NCBI GenBank assembly: GCA_903903975.1
Contig: CAIVAS010000144.1
Coordinates: 1 to 32,763 of the forward strand
Source of the DNA: an uncultured Burkholderiales bacterium
Lineage (GTDB): Bacteria; Pseudomonadota; Gammaproteobacteria; Burkholderiales; Burkholderiaceae_E
Length of the DNA stretch: 32,763 nucleotides
Direction of reading: 5' to 3'
Part shown: one piece after another, positions 24,567 to 32,763 of the stretch
Position numbering within the stretch: position 1 is the first letter of the stretch
Layout of the letters: each line of letters starts with the position of its first letter
The notes under the pieces: generated by a model
Databases searched by the model: none
Seen by the model: the letters and a program-made list of their open reading frames with translations, nothing else
Told to the model about the DNA's origin: nothing
Program-made: the position numbers and the translations under genes

Positions 24567-25972
24567 AACACAAGGTCAAGCACATCCACTTCGTGGGCAT
24601 CGGCGGCTCGGGCATGAGCGGCATTGCCGAGGTCCTGCTCAATCTCGGCTATGTCATCAGCGGATCCGACATGGCCGACAACGCTGCGACACGCCGACTG
24701 GCGGGTCTGGGCGCACGCGTGCAGATCGGCCACGCCGCCGATCATGTGTCGGGCGCCGATTGTGTTGTGACCTCATCGGCGGTGCGAGGCGACAACCCCG
24801 AGGTGACCGCGGCTCGCGCGGCGCGGATCCCGGTCGTTCCCCGTGCGCTGATGCTCGCCGAGCTGATGAAACTCAAGCAGGGCGTCGCGATTGCCGGCAC
24901 TCACGGCAAGACCACCACCACCAGCCTGGTCGCCTCGATCCTGGCCGCCGGTGGCCTGGACCCGACCTTCGTGATCGGCGGACGCCTGAACAGTGCCGGC
25001 GCCAATGCCCAGCTCGGATCGGGCGACTACATCGTGGTCGAGGCCGACGAATCGGATGCCTCGTTCCTGAATCTGTCGCCGACCATCGCGGTGATCACCA
25101 ACATCGACGCCGATCACATGGAGACCTACGGTCACGACTTCGCGCGCCTGCGCCAGGCTTTCGTCGAGTTCACCCAGCGCCTGCCGTTCTATGGCGCGGC
25201 GGTGCTGTGCGTCGACGACCCGCATGTGCGCGAGATCATGCCCTTTGTCTCAAAGCCGGTGATTACCTACGGGATGTCAGAGCAGGCGCAGTTTCGGGCG
25301 CTCGATCCGACGCCTGATGAGGGCCGCATGCGCTTTTCGCTGCAGCGCGCCGATGACGGCGGCAAGCCGCCGCTGCCGGTCGTGCTCAATCTGCCTGGTC
25401 TGCACAATGTGCAAAATGCACTCGCCGCCATTGCGGTCGCCGACGAGCTTGGTGTGTCAGATGCCGACATCGTCAGGGCGCTGGCCGACTTCAAGGGCGT
25501 GGGCCGGCGCTTTCAGCGCTGGGGCGAGTTCCCGGTGCCGCCAGCGCAGGGCGGCGGCCGCTTCACCGTGGTCGACGACTACGGCCATCACCCGGCCGAG
25601 ATGGCTGCCACGATTGCCGCCGCGCGTGGCGCCTTCGCCGGACGCCGCCTGGTGCTGGCCTTCCAGCCGCATCGCTATACCCGTACCCGCGATCTGTTCG
25701 AGGACTTTGCGCGCGTGCTCTCGGGCGCCGATGCGCTGCTGCTGGCCGAGGTCTATGCCGCCGGCGAAGCGCCGATCGTGGCCGCCGATGGCCGGGCACT
25801 GGCCCGCGCGGTGCGCATCGCCGGCAAGGTCGAGCCGCTCTTTGTCGAGGACATCGCCGCAATGCCTGCGACCCTGCTCGATACCGTGCGAGACGGCGAT
25901 GTGGTGATCACCATGGGCGCCGGCTCGATCGGTGGCGTGGCGGCCCGCATCAAGGAGCTGACCGATGTCTGA
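24563..25972 (+). CDS. murC: UDP-MurNAc:L-alanine ligase
   Basis: First Mur ligase, joining L-alanine to UDP-MurNAc in the cytosol. It has 469 residues. The N-terminal nucleotide-sugar loop is [17 protein letters not shown]. The ATP loop is [68 protein letters not shown] and [14 protein letters not shown] are family motifs. [18 protein letters not shown] marks the third domain. Translation is probably coupled to murG (ATGA overlap at 24563-24566) and to ddlB (8-base overlap at the 3' end). The length is close to E. coli MurC (491). Confidence 0.97.
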   Translation: MKHKVKHIHFVGIGGSGMSGIAEVLLNLGYVISGSDMADNAATRRLAGLGARVQIGHAADHVSGADCVVTSSAVRGDNPEVTAARAARIPVVPRALMLAELMKLKQGVAIAGTHGKTTTTSLVASILAAGGLDPTFVIGGRLNSAGANAQLGSGDYIVVEADESDASFLNLSPTIAVITNIDADHMETYGHDFARLRQAFVEFTQRLPFYGAAVLCVDDPHVREIMPFVSKPVITYGMSEQAQFRALDPTPDEGRMRFSLQRADDGGKPPLPVVLNLPGLHNVQNALAAIAVADELGVSDADIVRALADFKGVGRRFQRWGEFPVPPAQGGGRFTVVDDYGHHPAEMAATIAAARGAFAGRRLVLAFQPHRYTRTRDLFEDFARVLSGADALLLAEVYAAGEAPIVAADGRALARAVRIAGKVEPLFVEDIAAMPATLLDTVRDGDVVITMGAGSIGGVAARIKELTDV

Positions 25973-26906
25973 GTTCGGCAAGGTGGCGGTGCTGATGGGC
26001 GGGCAGTCGGCCGAACGCGAGGTCTCGCTGATGTCGGGCACCGGCGTGCTGGCCGCGCTGCGCGCCAAGGGGATCGACGCCCATGCCTTCGATCCGTCCC
26101 AGCGTCCGTTCGGTGATCTGCAGAAAGAAAATTTTTCAAGCGCCTTCATCGCGCTGCATGGCCGCTATGGCGAGGACGGCACGGTGCAGGGCGCGCTCGA
26201 GCTGCTCGGCATTCCCTATACCGGCTCGGGCGTGATGGCCTCGGCCGTGGCGATGGACAAGATCTTCACCAAGCGGATCTGGGTGACTCACTCGCTGCAG
26301 ACGCCCGGCTTTGCCCTGGCCCGCGGGCCAGGTGATGTGCTGGATGCCACACGCCGCTTTGGTTTGCCGCTGGCGGTCAAGCCTTCGCGAGAAGGCTCGA
26401 CCATCGGCTTTACCAAAGTGGTGTCAGAGGACCAGTGCGCTGCCGCTTTCGACATTGCCCGCCGGCACGATGATGCCGTGCTGTGCGAGCAGTTCATCGA
26501 CGGTCGCGAACTCACCGTGGCGATCCTGGGCACCGGTGCCGGCGCCCGCGCCCTGCCGATCATCGAGATCATCGCCCCGGCCGGCAATTACGATTATCAG
26601 AACAAGTACTTTCGCGACGACACCCGCTACGAGTGCCCGGCCCGCCTGTCCGATGCCTTGTCCGCCCGCATTCGGGCGCTGGCACTCGAGGCCTTTCTCA
26701 CGCTCGATTGCGAGGGCTGGGCGCGGGTCGATGTGATGCTGCGCAAGGCCGACGACGAGCCCTTCCTGCTCGAGATCAATACCTCCCCCGGCATGACCGG
26801 GCATTCGCTGGTACCGATGGCGGCCAAGGCCGAGGGCATCTCCTACGAAGAGCTGTGCGTGATGGTGCTGTCGAGCGCACGGCTCAAGACTGGGGGCGCG
26901 CGATGA
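25965..26906 (+). CDS. ddlB: D-alanine-D-alanine ligase
   Basis: ATP-grasp enzyme making the D-Ala-D-Ala used by MurF. It has 313 residues (E. coli DdlB 306). Motifs in order are [88 protein letters not shown] (family loop) and [19 protein letters not shown], which carries metal-binding residues. The tyrosine in YDYQNKY argues for a normal D-Ala-D-Ala enzyme rather than a D-lactate ligase of vancomycin-resistance type. The ATG lies inside the end of murC. The stop overlaps the ftsQ start. Confidence 0.97.
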   Translation: MSEFGKVAVLMGGQSAEREVSLMSGTGVLAALRAKGIDAHAFDPSQRPFGDLQKENFSSAFIALHGRYGEDGTVQGALELLGIPYTGSGVMASAVAMDKIFTKRIWVTHSLQTPGFALARGPGDVLDATRRFGLPLAVKPSREGSTIGFTKVVSEDQCAAAFDIARRHDDAVLCEQFIDGRELTVAILGTGAGARALPIIEIIAPAGNYDYQNKYFRDDTRYECPARLSDALSARIRALALEAFLTLDCEGWARVDVMLRKADDEPFLLEINTSPGMTGHSLVPMAAKAEGISYEELCVMVLSSARLKTGGAR

Positions 26907-27760
26907 ATCCCTGGCATGACGTGCGTCTGCTCAATGCCACGGCCAATGCGCTGATGGCGGTGGCGGTGTGCGCCATGCTCAGCGCCGGCTGCTGGTGGCT
27001 GGCGCAACGACCGGCCTTTGCCCTGCAGGTCGTGGTTGTTGAGCCGATCTCGACCCTGCAGCCGCTCACGCACATCACCGCGCCGCTGCTGCGCTCGGCC
27101 GCCTCCGGTCCGATCCGAGGCACTTTCTTTACCGTCGATCTTGAGGCGGTGCGCGAGTCTTTCGAGACCGTGCCCTGGGTGCGCCGCGCCCAGGTGCGCC
27201 GGATCTGGCCGAACACCCTGCTGGTCGGTATCGAGGAGCATCACCCGCTGGCCCACTGGAGCGACGGCAGGCTGGTCAACCGCGAAGGCGAACTCTTCGT
27301 GGCCAACCCCGAGGAGGCCGACGCCGAGCGGGCGCTGGTCGAGTTCTCGGGGCCACCTGGCAGCGAGGCCGACATGACCCGACGCTGGCGCGAACTGAGC
27401 GAGCAGATCGCCCCGCTGAATCTGACCATCGAATCGCTGACCCTTTCGCCGCGCCATGCCTGGACCGCTCGCTTCGACAACGGACTGACCCTGCTGCTCG
27501 GTCGTGAGCAGGATGTCTCGATTGCCAGTCGGGTCGATCGATGGGTGTCGGTGTATTCCCTGGCGCAGGCCCGGCTCAGTCGCGACGCGGTGAGCGTCGA
27601 CCTGCGCTATCCCAATGGTTTTGTCGTGCGCGCCCCGGGTGCGCTCGATCAGACCCCACGCAAACCGGCGGCAATGCGCGCTGTCAGCGCCCCGCAAGGG
27701 GCAACGCCGCGGCCGACTGCCGTGACGCTTCGACCTTCCACCGCCAGGCGCACACCATGA
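26903..27760 (+). CDS. ftsQ: Cell division protein FtsQ
   Basis: Bitopic divisome scaffold that recruits FtsB and FtsL. It has 285 residues from the ATG at 26903, overlapping the ddlB stop by four bases. The cytoplasmic tail is short, followed by one membrane helix ([19 protein letters not shown], about residues 14-32). A POTRA-type domain follows, including [20 protein letters not shown] and [22 protein letters not shown]. Next is the FtsQ beta domain with VNREGELF and the C-terminal [15 protein letters not shown]. After that a basic Pro/Ala/Arg-rich tail of about 35 residues is probably disordered. The family is poorly conserved, but the order of motifs and position are decisive. Confidence 0.96.
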   Translation: MNPWHDVRLLNATANALMAVAVCAMLSAGCWWLAQRPAFALQVVVVEPISTLQPLTHITAPLLRSAASGPIRGTFFTVDLEAVRESFETVPWVRRAQVRRIWPNTLLVGIEEHHPLAHWSDGRLVNREGELFVANPEEADAERALVEFSGPPGSEADMTRRWRELSEQIAPLNLTIESLTLSPRHAWTARFDNGLTLLLGREQDVSIASRVDRWVSVYSLAQARLSRDAVSVDLRYPNGFVVRAPGALDQTPRKPAAMRAVSAPQGATPRPTAVTLRPSTARRTP

Positions 27761-28989
27761 CACGAGAAACAAAGGACCTGATCGTCGGGCTCGATATCGG
27801 CACCTCGAAGGTGGTGGCGGTGGTGGCAGAAATGCAGCCCGACGGCCGCTACGAGGTGGTCGGTCTCGGCCAGCACGAATCGCGCGGCCTGAAGAAAGGC
27901 GTGGTGGTCAATATCGAGGCCACGGTCGCGTCCATCCAGCGCGCCCTCGAAGAGGCCGAACTGATGGCCGACTGCAAGATCCGCAATGTCTACACCGGGA
28001 TCGCCGGCAGCCACATCCGCAGCTTCAATTCGATCGGCATGGTGGCGATCAAGGACAAGGAAGTCACCGATGCCGATGTCGCCCGTGTGATCGAGACCGC
28101 CAAGGCGGTCAATATTCCGACCGACCAGCAGATCCTGCATGTGCTCGCGCAGGAGTTCATCATCGACGGCCAGGAAGACATCCGCGAGCCGATCGGCATG
28201 AGCGGCGTGCGCCTGGATGTCAAGGTTCATATCGTCACCGGCGCGGTGTCGGCCGCACAGAACATCATCAAATGCGTGCGCCGCTGCGGTCTGGAAGTCC
28301 AGGACCTGATCCTGCAGCCGCTGGCCTCGAGCTCGGCGGTGCTGACCGACGATGAAAAAGAGCTGGGTGTGGCGCTGGTCGACATCGGCGGCGGCACAAC
28401 CGACATCGCGATCTTTACCGGCGGCTCGATCCGCCATACCGCAGTGATTCCGATCGCAGGCGACCAGATCACCAACGATGTGGCGATGGCCCTGCGTACC
28501 CCGACGCCTGACGCCGAAGACATCAAGCTGCGTTATGGCATTGCCAAGCAGGTGCTGGCCGATCCCGACGACAAGATCGAGGTGCCGGGCATCGGCGATC
28601 GCGGGCCGCGCTCCTTGTCGCGCCAGGCACTCGCCGCGGTGATCGAGCCTCGGGTCGAAGAGCTTTTTTCCCTGGTGCAGCAGGTGATCCGCGAGTCGGG
28701 TTACGAAGAGCTCCTGTCGTCGGGGGTGGTCATCACCGGTGGCACGAGCATGCTGCGCGGCATGGCCGAGCTGGGCGAAGACATCTTTCTCAAGCCGGTG
28801 CGCATCGGCGTGCCGGGCTATTCGGGCGGACTGGCCGATGTGGTCAGAACGCCCCGTTATGCGACGGTTCTCGGTTTGCTCGAAGAGGCGCGGATTCAGC
28901 GTCAGCGAGGTCGAAAGGTTGCGGAGCAGTCGGGATCCTTCAAGGAAACCCTGCGCCGGATGAAGGAATGGTTTCTGGGGAATTTCTGA
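27757..28989 (+). CDS. ftsA: Cell division protein FtsA
   Basis: Actin-like ATPase that anchors FtsZ to the membrane and recruits later division proteins. It has 410 residues (E. coli 420). Actin-fold sites are LIVGLDIGTSKVVAVVAE (phosphate 1), the 1C region around DKEVTDADVARVIETA, GVALVDIGGGTTDIAIF (phosphate 2) and VVITGGTSMLRGMAEL (adenosine). The C-terminal amphipathic membrane helix is visible (FKETLRRMKEWFLGNF). The ATG at 27757 overlaps the ftsQ stop by four bases. The longer frame back to 27541 lies inside ftsQ and is discarded. A 63-base AT-rich gap separates it from ftsZ. Confidence 0.98.
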   Translation: MTRETKDLIVGLDIGTSKVVAVVAEMQPDGRYEVVGLGQHESRGLKKGVVVNIEATVASIQRALEEAELMADCKIRNVYTGIAGSHIRSFNSIGMVAIKDKEVTDADVARVIETAKAVNIPTDQQILHVLAQEFIIDGQEDIREPIGMSGVRLDVKVHIVTGAVSAAQNIIKCVRRCGLEVQDLILQPLASSSAVLTDDEKELGVALVDIGGGTTDIAIFTGGSIRHTAVIPIAGDQITNDVAMALRTPTPDAEDIKLRYGIAKQVLADPDDKIEVPGIGDRGPRSLSRQALAAVIEPRVEELFSLVQQVIRESGYEELLSSGVVITGGTSMLRGMAELGEDIFLKPVRIGVPGYSGGLADVVRTPRYATVLGLLEEARIQRQRGRKVAEQSGSFKETLRRMKEWFLGNF

Positions 28990-29052
28990 GTCTTATCCGT
29001 TTTTTGCGTCCGAATTTCTTAATATTTAAATCCATCGTTGGAGGACCTACCG
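28990..29052 (+). promoter_or_regulatory. AT-rich ftsA-ftsZ spacer with strong ribosome site and possible ftsZ promoter
   Basis: Nearly all upstream dcw genes overlap, but this 63-base gap is strikingly AT-rich. It contains possible promoter elements TTGCGT (29004-29009) and TTAAAT (29026-29031) with 16-base spacing; an alternative -10 is TAATAT (29020-29025). GGAGG at 29040-29044 is the best ribosome site in the cluster, eight bases before the ftsZ ATG. Extra expression of ftsZ relative to ftsA is the expected purpose. The promoter match is only fair. Confidence 0.45.
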
Positions 29053-30213
29053 ATGTCTGCTTTTGAAATGATTGAAAACGAAACTGACGGCGCTGTGATC
29101 AAAGTGGTTGGCGTCGGCGGTGCCGGCGGCAATGCCGTCAATCACATGATCAGCCGCGGCGTGCAGGGGGTCGAATTCATTGCGGTGAATACCGATCGCC
29201 AGGCGCTCAAGCGCTCGCTCGCGCCCAGCGTGATCCAGCTCGGCGATGCCGGTCTGGGCGCAGGTGCCAACCCGGGCGCCGGCCGCGCAGCCTGCGAAAA
29301 GGAACGCGAGCAGGTCAAGGCGGCGCTTGCAGGCGCCAACATGGTCTTCATCACCGCCGGCATGGGCAAGGGCACCGGCACCGGTGCGTCGCCGGTGGTG
29401 GCGGCAGTCGCCAAGGAGCTCGGCATCCTGACCGTTGGTGTGGTGACCAAGCCCTTCGAGTTCGAAGGCAGCAAGAAGATGCGCATCGCCGACGAGGGCC
29501 TCGAGCAGCTCGCCGAGCATGTCGACTCGCTGATCGTGGTGTTGAATCAGAAACTCTTTGAAGTGATGGATGAAGACGCCAGCCTCGAAGACGCTTTCGT
29601 GCGTGCCGACGACGTCCTGCACAACGCGGTGGCCGGCATCGCCGAGATCATCAATGTGCCCGGCCTGGTGAACGTCGACTTCGCTGACGTGCAGACCATC
29701 ATGGGCGAGCAGGGCAAGGCGATGATGGGCATCGGCGAAGCCGCCGGGCTCGATCGTGCAAGGCTGGCCGCCGAGCAGGCAGTGGCCTCGCCGCTGCTCG
29801 ACGGCGTCGACCTGTCGGGTGCGCGCGGCGTCATCGTCAACATCACCGCCAGCCGCTCGCTCAAGCTGCGCGAGACCAATGAAGTGATCAACACCATCAA
29901 GCAGTTCTGCGCCGACGATGCCACGATCATCCATGGCACGGTCTATGAAGAAGCGATGACCGACCGCCTGCGCGTGACCGTCGTGGCAACCGGCATCGGC
30001 CGCACGCAGCGCAAACCCCAGCTGGTGCCGCAGACCTTCCGGGCGACCGGTACCAGTGATGCGCAGCCGGTCGAGCCGTCCTATACCGATCTCGACAAAC
30101 CGGCGGTCTGGCGCAATACCCGTGGCAGCGCATCGGCCCAGGTGGCGGCACTCGAGGAAAAAGGCGTCGACCGCCTGGATATTCCGGCCTTCCTGCGTCG
30201 TCAGGCCGACTGA
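29053..30213 (+). CDS. ftsZ: Cell division GTPase FtsZ, with an altered tubulin signature motif
   Basis: Tubulin-like GTPase forming the Z-ring. It has 386 residues (E. coli 383). The GTP-binding half has IKVVGVGGAGGNAVNHM, AVNTDRQAL and GAGANPGAGR. The synergy loop NVDFADVQTIMGEQG, which supplies catalytic aspartates, is intact. The signature motif reads G105-K106-G-T-G-T-G111 instead of GGGTGTG; numbering equals E. coli. After a linker of about 50 residues the C-terminal peptide LDIPAFLRRQAD, the binding site for FtsA and ZipA, is fully conserved. The start at 29053 is fixed by GGAGG. This appears to be the only ftsZ in the window, in its normal place, so it is presumably functional. Confidence 0.98.
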   Translation: MSAFEMIENETDGAVIKVVGVGGAGGNAVNHMISRGVQGVEFIAVNTDRQALKRSLAPSVIQLGDAGLGAGANPGAGRAACEKEREQVKAALAGANMVFITAGMGKGTGTGASPVVAAVAKELGILTVGVVTKPFEFEGSKKMRIADEGLEQLAEHVDSLIVVLNQKLFEVMDEDASLEDAFVRADDVLHNAVAGIAEIINVPGLVNVDFADVQTIMGEQGKAMMGIGEAAGLDRARLAAEQAVASPLLDGVDLSGARGVIVNITASRSLKLRETNEVINTIKQFCADDATIIHGTVYEEAMTDRLRVTVVATGIGRTQRKPQLVPQTFRATGTSDAQPVEPSYTDLDKPAVWRNTRGSASAQVAALEEKGVDRLDIPAFLRRQAD

Positions 30214-30247
30214 GCTGGCGCTGCGCTCTGGTGTCGTGTCGGCGGGC

Positions 30248-30283
30248 TACAATCTGCTGTCGCTGACGCCGGATCGCCGGCGT
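30248..30283 (+). promoter_or_regulatory. Possible promoter and leader hairpin before the peroxiredoxin gene
   Basis: TACAAT at 30248-30253 is a good -10 element, although no clear -35 is seen. A perfect 7-bp hairpin follows (ACGCCGG 30266-30272, loop ATCG, CCGGCGT 30277-30283), without a U-tract. It would lie in the first part of the leader, or act as a weak terminator or processing site after ftsZ. The ribosome site GGAG (30321-30324) follows. Confidence 0.4.
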
Positions 30284-30332
30284 GGCCGCAATCAAACCTC
30301 TCAATCCATCTGATGTCACAGGAGTCGCGAGC

Positions 30333-30836
30333 ATGACGATCAAAATCGGGGACCGCGTGCCCGAAGCCACGCTGACCGAATTCGTTGAAGTCGAAGGCAA
30401 TGGCTGCACCATCGGCCCGAATGCATTCAAGGTCTCCGACCTTGTCAAGGGCAAGAAGATTGCGCTGTTTGCGCTGCCGGGTGCCTTCACGCCGACCTGC
30501 TCGGCCAAGCATGTGCCCAGCTATGTCGAACACTTCGATGCGCTGCGCGCCAAGGGCATCGACGAAATCTGGTGTGTCTCAGTCAACGACGCCTTCGTGA
30601 TGGGTGCCTGGGGCCGCGAGCAAAAGAGCGGCGGCAAGGTGCGCATGATGGGCGACGGCAGTGCTGAATTCACCCGCGCCACCGGCCTGATGCTCGACCT
30701 CACCGCGCGTGGCATGGGCGTTCGCTCCGACCGCTATTCGATGCTGATCGACGATGGCGTGGTCAAGCAGCTCAACCGCGAAGCGCCCGGCAAGTTCGAA
30801 GTCAGCGACGCCGCGACCCTGCTCAAGCAGCTCTGA
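30333..30836 (+). CDS. Peroxiredoxin, Prx5 type
   Basis: Thiol peroxidase reducing hydrogen peroxide and organic peroxides, 167 residues. The peroxidatic cysteine lies in the Prx5 signature [31 protein letters not shown] and [18 protein letters not shown] are also typical of the Prx5/AhpC-TSA subgroup. The start at 30333 is chosen because GGAG at 30321-30324 lies eight bases upstream and [14 protein letters not shown] is the family N-terminus. No fused glutaredoxin domain follows, so an external reductant is needed. A peroxiredoxin between ftsZ and lpxC is common in Burkholderiales as far as I recall. No division role is implied by sequence. Confidence 0.95.
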   Translation: MTIKIGDRVPEATLTEFVEVEGNGCTIGPNAFKVSDLVKGKKIALFALPGAFTPTCSAKHVPSYVEHFDALRAKGIDEIWCVSVNDAFVMGAWGREQKSGGKVRMMGDGSAEFTRATGLMLDLTARGMGVRSDRYSMLIDDGVVKQLNREAPGKFEVSDAATLLKQL

Positions 30837-30870
30837 GCGGCCCAGGCACCGGCGACCGGCGCAGAACGCG

Positions 30871-31800
30871 ATGCTCAGACAACGCACCGTCAAGGCGCTG
30901 GTGCGCACCCAGGGCGTCGGGCTGCATTCCGGACAGCGAGTCGAACTGACCCTGCGCCCGGCGCCGCCTGATACCGGCATCGTCTTTCGGCGGGTCGACC
31001 TGCCGGTGCCGGTCGAGATTCGCGTGTCGGCCTCAAGGGTGACCGATACCCGCATGGCTTCGACCCTGAGTGCTGCCGACACCGGCGAGGGCGCATCGGT
31101 CAAGGTCGCCACGGTCGAGCACCTGATGTCTGCGCTGGCCGGCCTGGGCATCGACAATCTCATCATCGATGTGACCGCCCCCGAGATCCCGATCCTCGAC
31201 GGCTCGGCCGGTTCCTTCGTGTTCCTGATCCAGTCGGTCGGTCTGCTCGAACAGGCCGCACCCAAGCGCTTCATTCGCGTCAAGCGCGCGGTCGAAGTGC
31301 GCGATGGCGACAAATGGGCGCGCCTTGAGCCGCATTTCGGTTTCAAGCTGCGCTTTTCCATCGACTTCGGTCATCCGGCCATCAATGCCACCGTGCAGCA
31401 GGTCGAGGTCGATTTCGCCAATGCGTCGTATGTCAGCGCGATCTCGCGCGCCCGCACCTTCGGCTTCATGCAGGATGTCGAAGCGCTGCGCTCGCACGGC
31501 CTGGCCCGGGGCGGCAGCCTGGGCAATGCGATCGTGATGGATGAATCCCGCGTCCTCAATTCAGATGGACTGCGATCCGACGACGAGTTCGTCAAGCACA
31601 AGATCCTCGATGCGATCGGCGATCTCTACCTGGTCGGTCATCCGCTGCTGGCGTCCTACTCGGCGCACAAGTCGGGCCACGCCATGAACAACCTGCTGCT
31701 GCGCGCCCTGCTGGCCGATGAGACCGCCTTCGAACTCACCACCTATCCCCAGCGCCGAGAGGCGCCGCGGGTGTTCGCACTCGACTGGGTCGGCGCCTGA
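30871..31800 (+). CDS. lpxC: UDP-3-O-acyl-N-acetylglucosamine deacetylase
   Basis: Zinc enzyme performing the committed step of lipid A synthesis. It has 309 residues (E. coli 305). Zinc ligands are H84 in TVEHLMSAL and H243 with D247 in [11 protein letters not shown]. The catalytic histidine is in the HKSGHAMNN segment (H266/H270). The start GVGLHSGQ and EIPILDGSA are family motifs. The start at 30871 ([17 protein letters not shown]) matches the family; upstream in-frame codons lie inside the peroxiredoxin gene. There is no strong ribosome site. The spacing of 34 bases after the peroxiredoxin suggests co-transcription. Confidence 0.97.
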   Translation: MLRQRTVKALVRTQGVGLHSGQRVELTLRPAPPDTGIVFRRVDLPVPVEIRVSASRVTDTRMASTLSAADTGEGASVKVATVEHLMSALAGLGIDNLIIDVTAPEIPILDGSAGSFVFLIQSVGLLEQAAPKRFIRVKRAVEVRDGDKWARLEPHFGFKLRFSIDFGHPAINATVQQVEVDFANASYVSAISRARTFGFMQDVEALRSHGLARGGSLGNAIVMDESRVLNSDGLRSDDEFVKHKILDAIGDLYLVGHPLLASYSAHKSGHAMNNLLLRALLADETAFELTTYPQRREAPRVFALDWVGA

Positions 31801-31813
31801 TCCAGACGCTGCA

Positions 31814-31827
31814 CCGTCTCCGGACGG
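31814..31827. terminator. Weak hairpin between convergent lpxC and DUF721 gene
   Basis: CCGTC (31814-31818) and GACGG (31823-31827) enclose the loop TCCG, a C(UNCG)G-type stable tetraloop. It lies 14 bases after the lpxC stop in the 47-base convergent gap. There is no U-tract, so it is only a possible terminator or 3'-end stabiliser. Confidence 0.3.
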
Positions 31828-31847
31828 CGTGACGACAGGTACCTGAG

Positions 31848-32279
31848 TCAGCCGGAGTGGCGTGCGGCAAGACGGGCCAGCGCGTCTTTCAGGCCCGGAT
31901 GCTCGACGCTCTGCGACAGATCGGTGATGTGAGCCACCGCGTCAGCCCCGGGCGCAGTTTTGTCGCGGCGCGCGATGCTTGCGGCGGGCGCACGAAACAG
32001 CGGCTTGAAGCGCACCTTCTCGACGGCCCAGCCCTGACGGCCGAGGGCGGCGATCAAGGTCGGCTCGATCTGTCTGACTTTGGCGGCCATCGAGGCATGG
32101 CTGGCACCGACCACCAGTTGCTTGTGTTCGAAGGCGACCACCGTGAGCGCCAAGCCAGGCAGGGCGCGTCGCACGTCGGCTTCAAGCGCGGCCAGGCGGC
32201 TCGCTTGCTCGCCAAGGCGTGCGAAGGCCGGCTCGGCGGTCAGCCATGACAGAAGGTTGCGGGACCGCGGCGGCTTCAT
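31848..32279 (-). CDS. DUF721/DciA-like protein (possible helicase-loader family)
   Basis: A 143-residue protein from the ATG at 32279 on the minus strand. The middle region (LALTVVAFEHKQLVVGASHA, followed by MAAKVRQIEPTLIAALGRQG and VEKVRFK) matches the DUF721 pattern: a strand, then helix with paired hydrophobic and charged residues, then a final strand. DciA, the DUF721 member, loads or stimulates the DnaB helicase in bacteria lacking DnaC/DnaI. A DUF721 gene between lpxC and secA is a usual arrangement in beta- and gammaproteobacteria without DnaC, which supports the call. An in-frame TTG at 32306 would add nine residues. The C-terminal part (after about residue 100) is variable. Confidence 0.75.
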   Translation of the reverse strand: MKPPRSRNLLSWLTAEPAFARLGEQASRLAALEADVRRALPGLALTVVAFEHKQLVVGASHASMAAKVRQIEPTLIAALGRQGWAVEKVRFKPLFRAPAASIARRDKTAPGADAVAHITDLSQSVEHPGLKDALARLAARHSG

Positions 32280-32379
32280 CGGCAGGGTGAAAGTCAGGGG
32301 TGTCAAAAGGGTGTCGAACCCCCATGGTGCCCGATTGCGACCGGCGGTGTGGCGGCTAAGGTCATCAGGGCGTGCATGC

Positions 32380-32385
32380 TAAACT
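32380..32385 (+). promoter_or_regulatory. Possible extended -10 promoter element before secA
   Basis: TGCTAAACT (32377-32385) contains TAAACT preceded by TGC, like an extended -10 box, 52 bases before the secA start. No -35 hexamer is convincing. The spacer 32280-32437 between the divergent genes holds no other visible element. Confidence 0.35.
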
Positions 32386-32437
32386 CGTCGACTGTCCATC
32401 AGCCCTAGTGCGGGTCCGCCTGGCGGCCCGGACACTC

Positions 32438-32763
32438 ATGATCCAAAACTTTCTCACCCGGATTTTCGGGAGTCGCAACGAGCGTCTGCTGAAGGACTAT
32501 CGCAAGGTGGTCGTGCAGATCAACGCGCTCGAATCCTCGCTCACCGGTCTGTCCGATGAGCAGCTCGCCGCCAAGACGCCCGAGCTGCGCGAGCGTCTCG
32601 CCCAGGGCCAGGCGCTCGATGCCATCCTCCCCGAAGCCTTTGCGGTCTGCCGTGAGGCCGCGCGACGCGTGCTTGGCATGCGCCACTTCGACGCGCAATT
32701 GCTGGGTGGCATGGCCCTGCATTACGGCAAGATCGCCGAGATGCGCACCGGCGAGGGCAAGAC
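32438..32763 (+). CDS. secA: Preprotein translocase ATPase SecA, 5' part only
   Basis: Motor of Sec-dependent export. Only the first 108 codons are inside the window. The N-terminus ([21 protein letters not shown]), [20 protein letters not shown] and [20 protein letters not shown] are typical. [19 protein letters not shown] leads directly into the Walker A motif (residues MRTGEGK visible, cut by the edge). Gene order lpxC then secA matches the conserved right end of the dcw region. No secM-like arrest gene is seen between them; the interval is taken by the opposite-strand DUF721 gene. Confidence 0.96.
   Translation, partial: MIQNFLTRIFGSRNERLLKDYRKVVVQINALESSLTGLSDEQLAAKTPELRERLAQGQALDAILPEAFAVCREAARRVLGMRHFDAQLLGGMALHYGKIAEMRTGEGK

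Noticed and set aside
1-32763. Mobile elements, CRISPR arrays, tRNA genes, prophage or defence systems
   Set aside because: No transposase-like frames, spaced palindromic repeats, tRNA folds or phage-like genes were recognised. Gene order is that of a conserved chromosomal region.

Overview
The window looks like chromosomal DNA of a GC-rich betaproteobacterium, most likely Burkholderiales. Three things suggest this: a complete dcw (division and cell wall) cluster in the classical proteobacterial order, a peroxiredoxin gene between ftsZ and lpxC, and a Bug/TctC-type binding protein next to tartrate/glycerate genes. I cannot name the genus from sequence alone. No insertion sequence, prophage, CRISPR array or tRNA gene was seen.

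Left part (1-12007) holds metabolic and accessory genes. A periplasmic amino-acid binding protein runs off the left edge on the minus strand. It is separated from a methyl-accepting chemotaxis protein by a spacer carrying an 11-bp repeat array. Next come a Nudix hydrolase with a split Nudix box and a small tartrate/D-malate cluster: a ttuC-like dehydrogenase, a Bug solute-binding protein and a ttuD-like glycerate kinase. These are followed by a GT-B-fold protein resembling the N-terminal half of plant arabinokinases, a small DUF2306-like membrane protein on the minus strand, pyrC, a DUF3025 gene, and a small secreted FimV-N-like protein on the minus strand.

Middle (12178-12851): rnpB, the RNA of RNase P, is followed by a dense regulatory spacer. 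The spacer contains a perfect LexA-type palindrome, a good sigma-70 promoter (Pmra), and four MraZ-type boxes at exact 10-bp intervals.

Right part (12858-30213) is the dcw cluster: mraZ, rsmH, ftsL, ftsI, murE, murF, mraY, murD, ftsW, murG, murC, ddlB, ftsQ, ftsA, ftsZ. From ftsI to ftsA most stop and start codons overlap, which implies one translationally coupled operon. Its products build UDP-MurNAc-pentapeptide (MurE, MurF, MurD, MurC, Ddl), convert it to lipid I and lipid II (MraY, MurG), polymerise and cross-link it at the septum (FtsW, FtsI), and assemble the divisome (FtsL, FtsQ, FtsA, FtsZ). A peroxiredoxin, lpxC (lipid A), a convergent DUF721/DciA-like gene and the start of secA complete the window.

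The most unusual features are a lysine inside the FtsZ tubulin signature motif (GKGTGTG), a roughly 90-residue acidic repeat-containing N-terminal extension on MurD, the LexA-like palindrome in front of the dcw promoter, and the stand-alone arabinokinase-like GT-B protein. I found no clear evidence for a wholly new multigene system.
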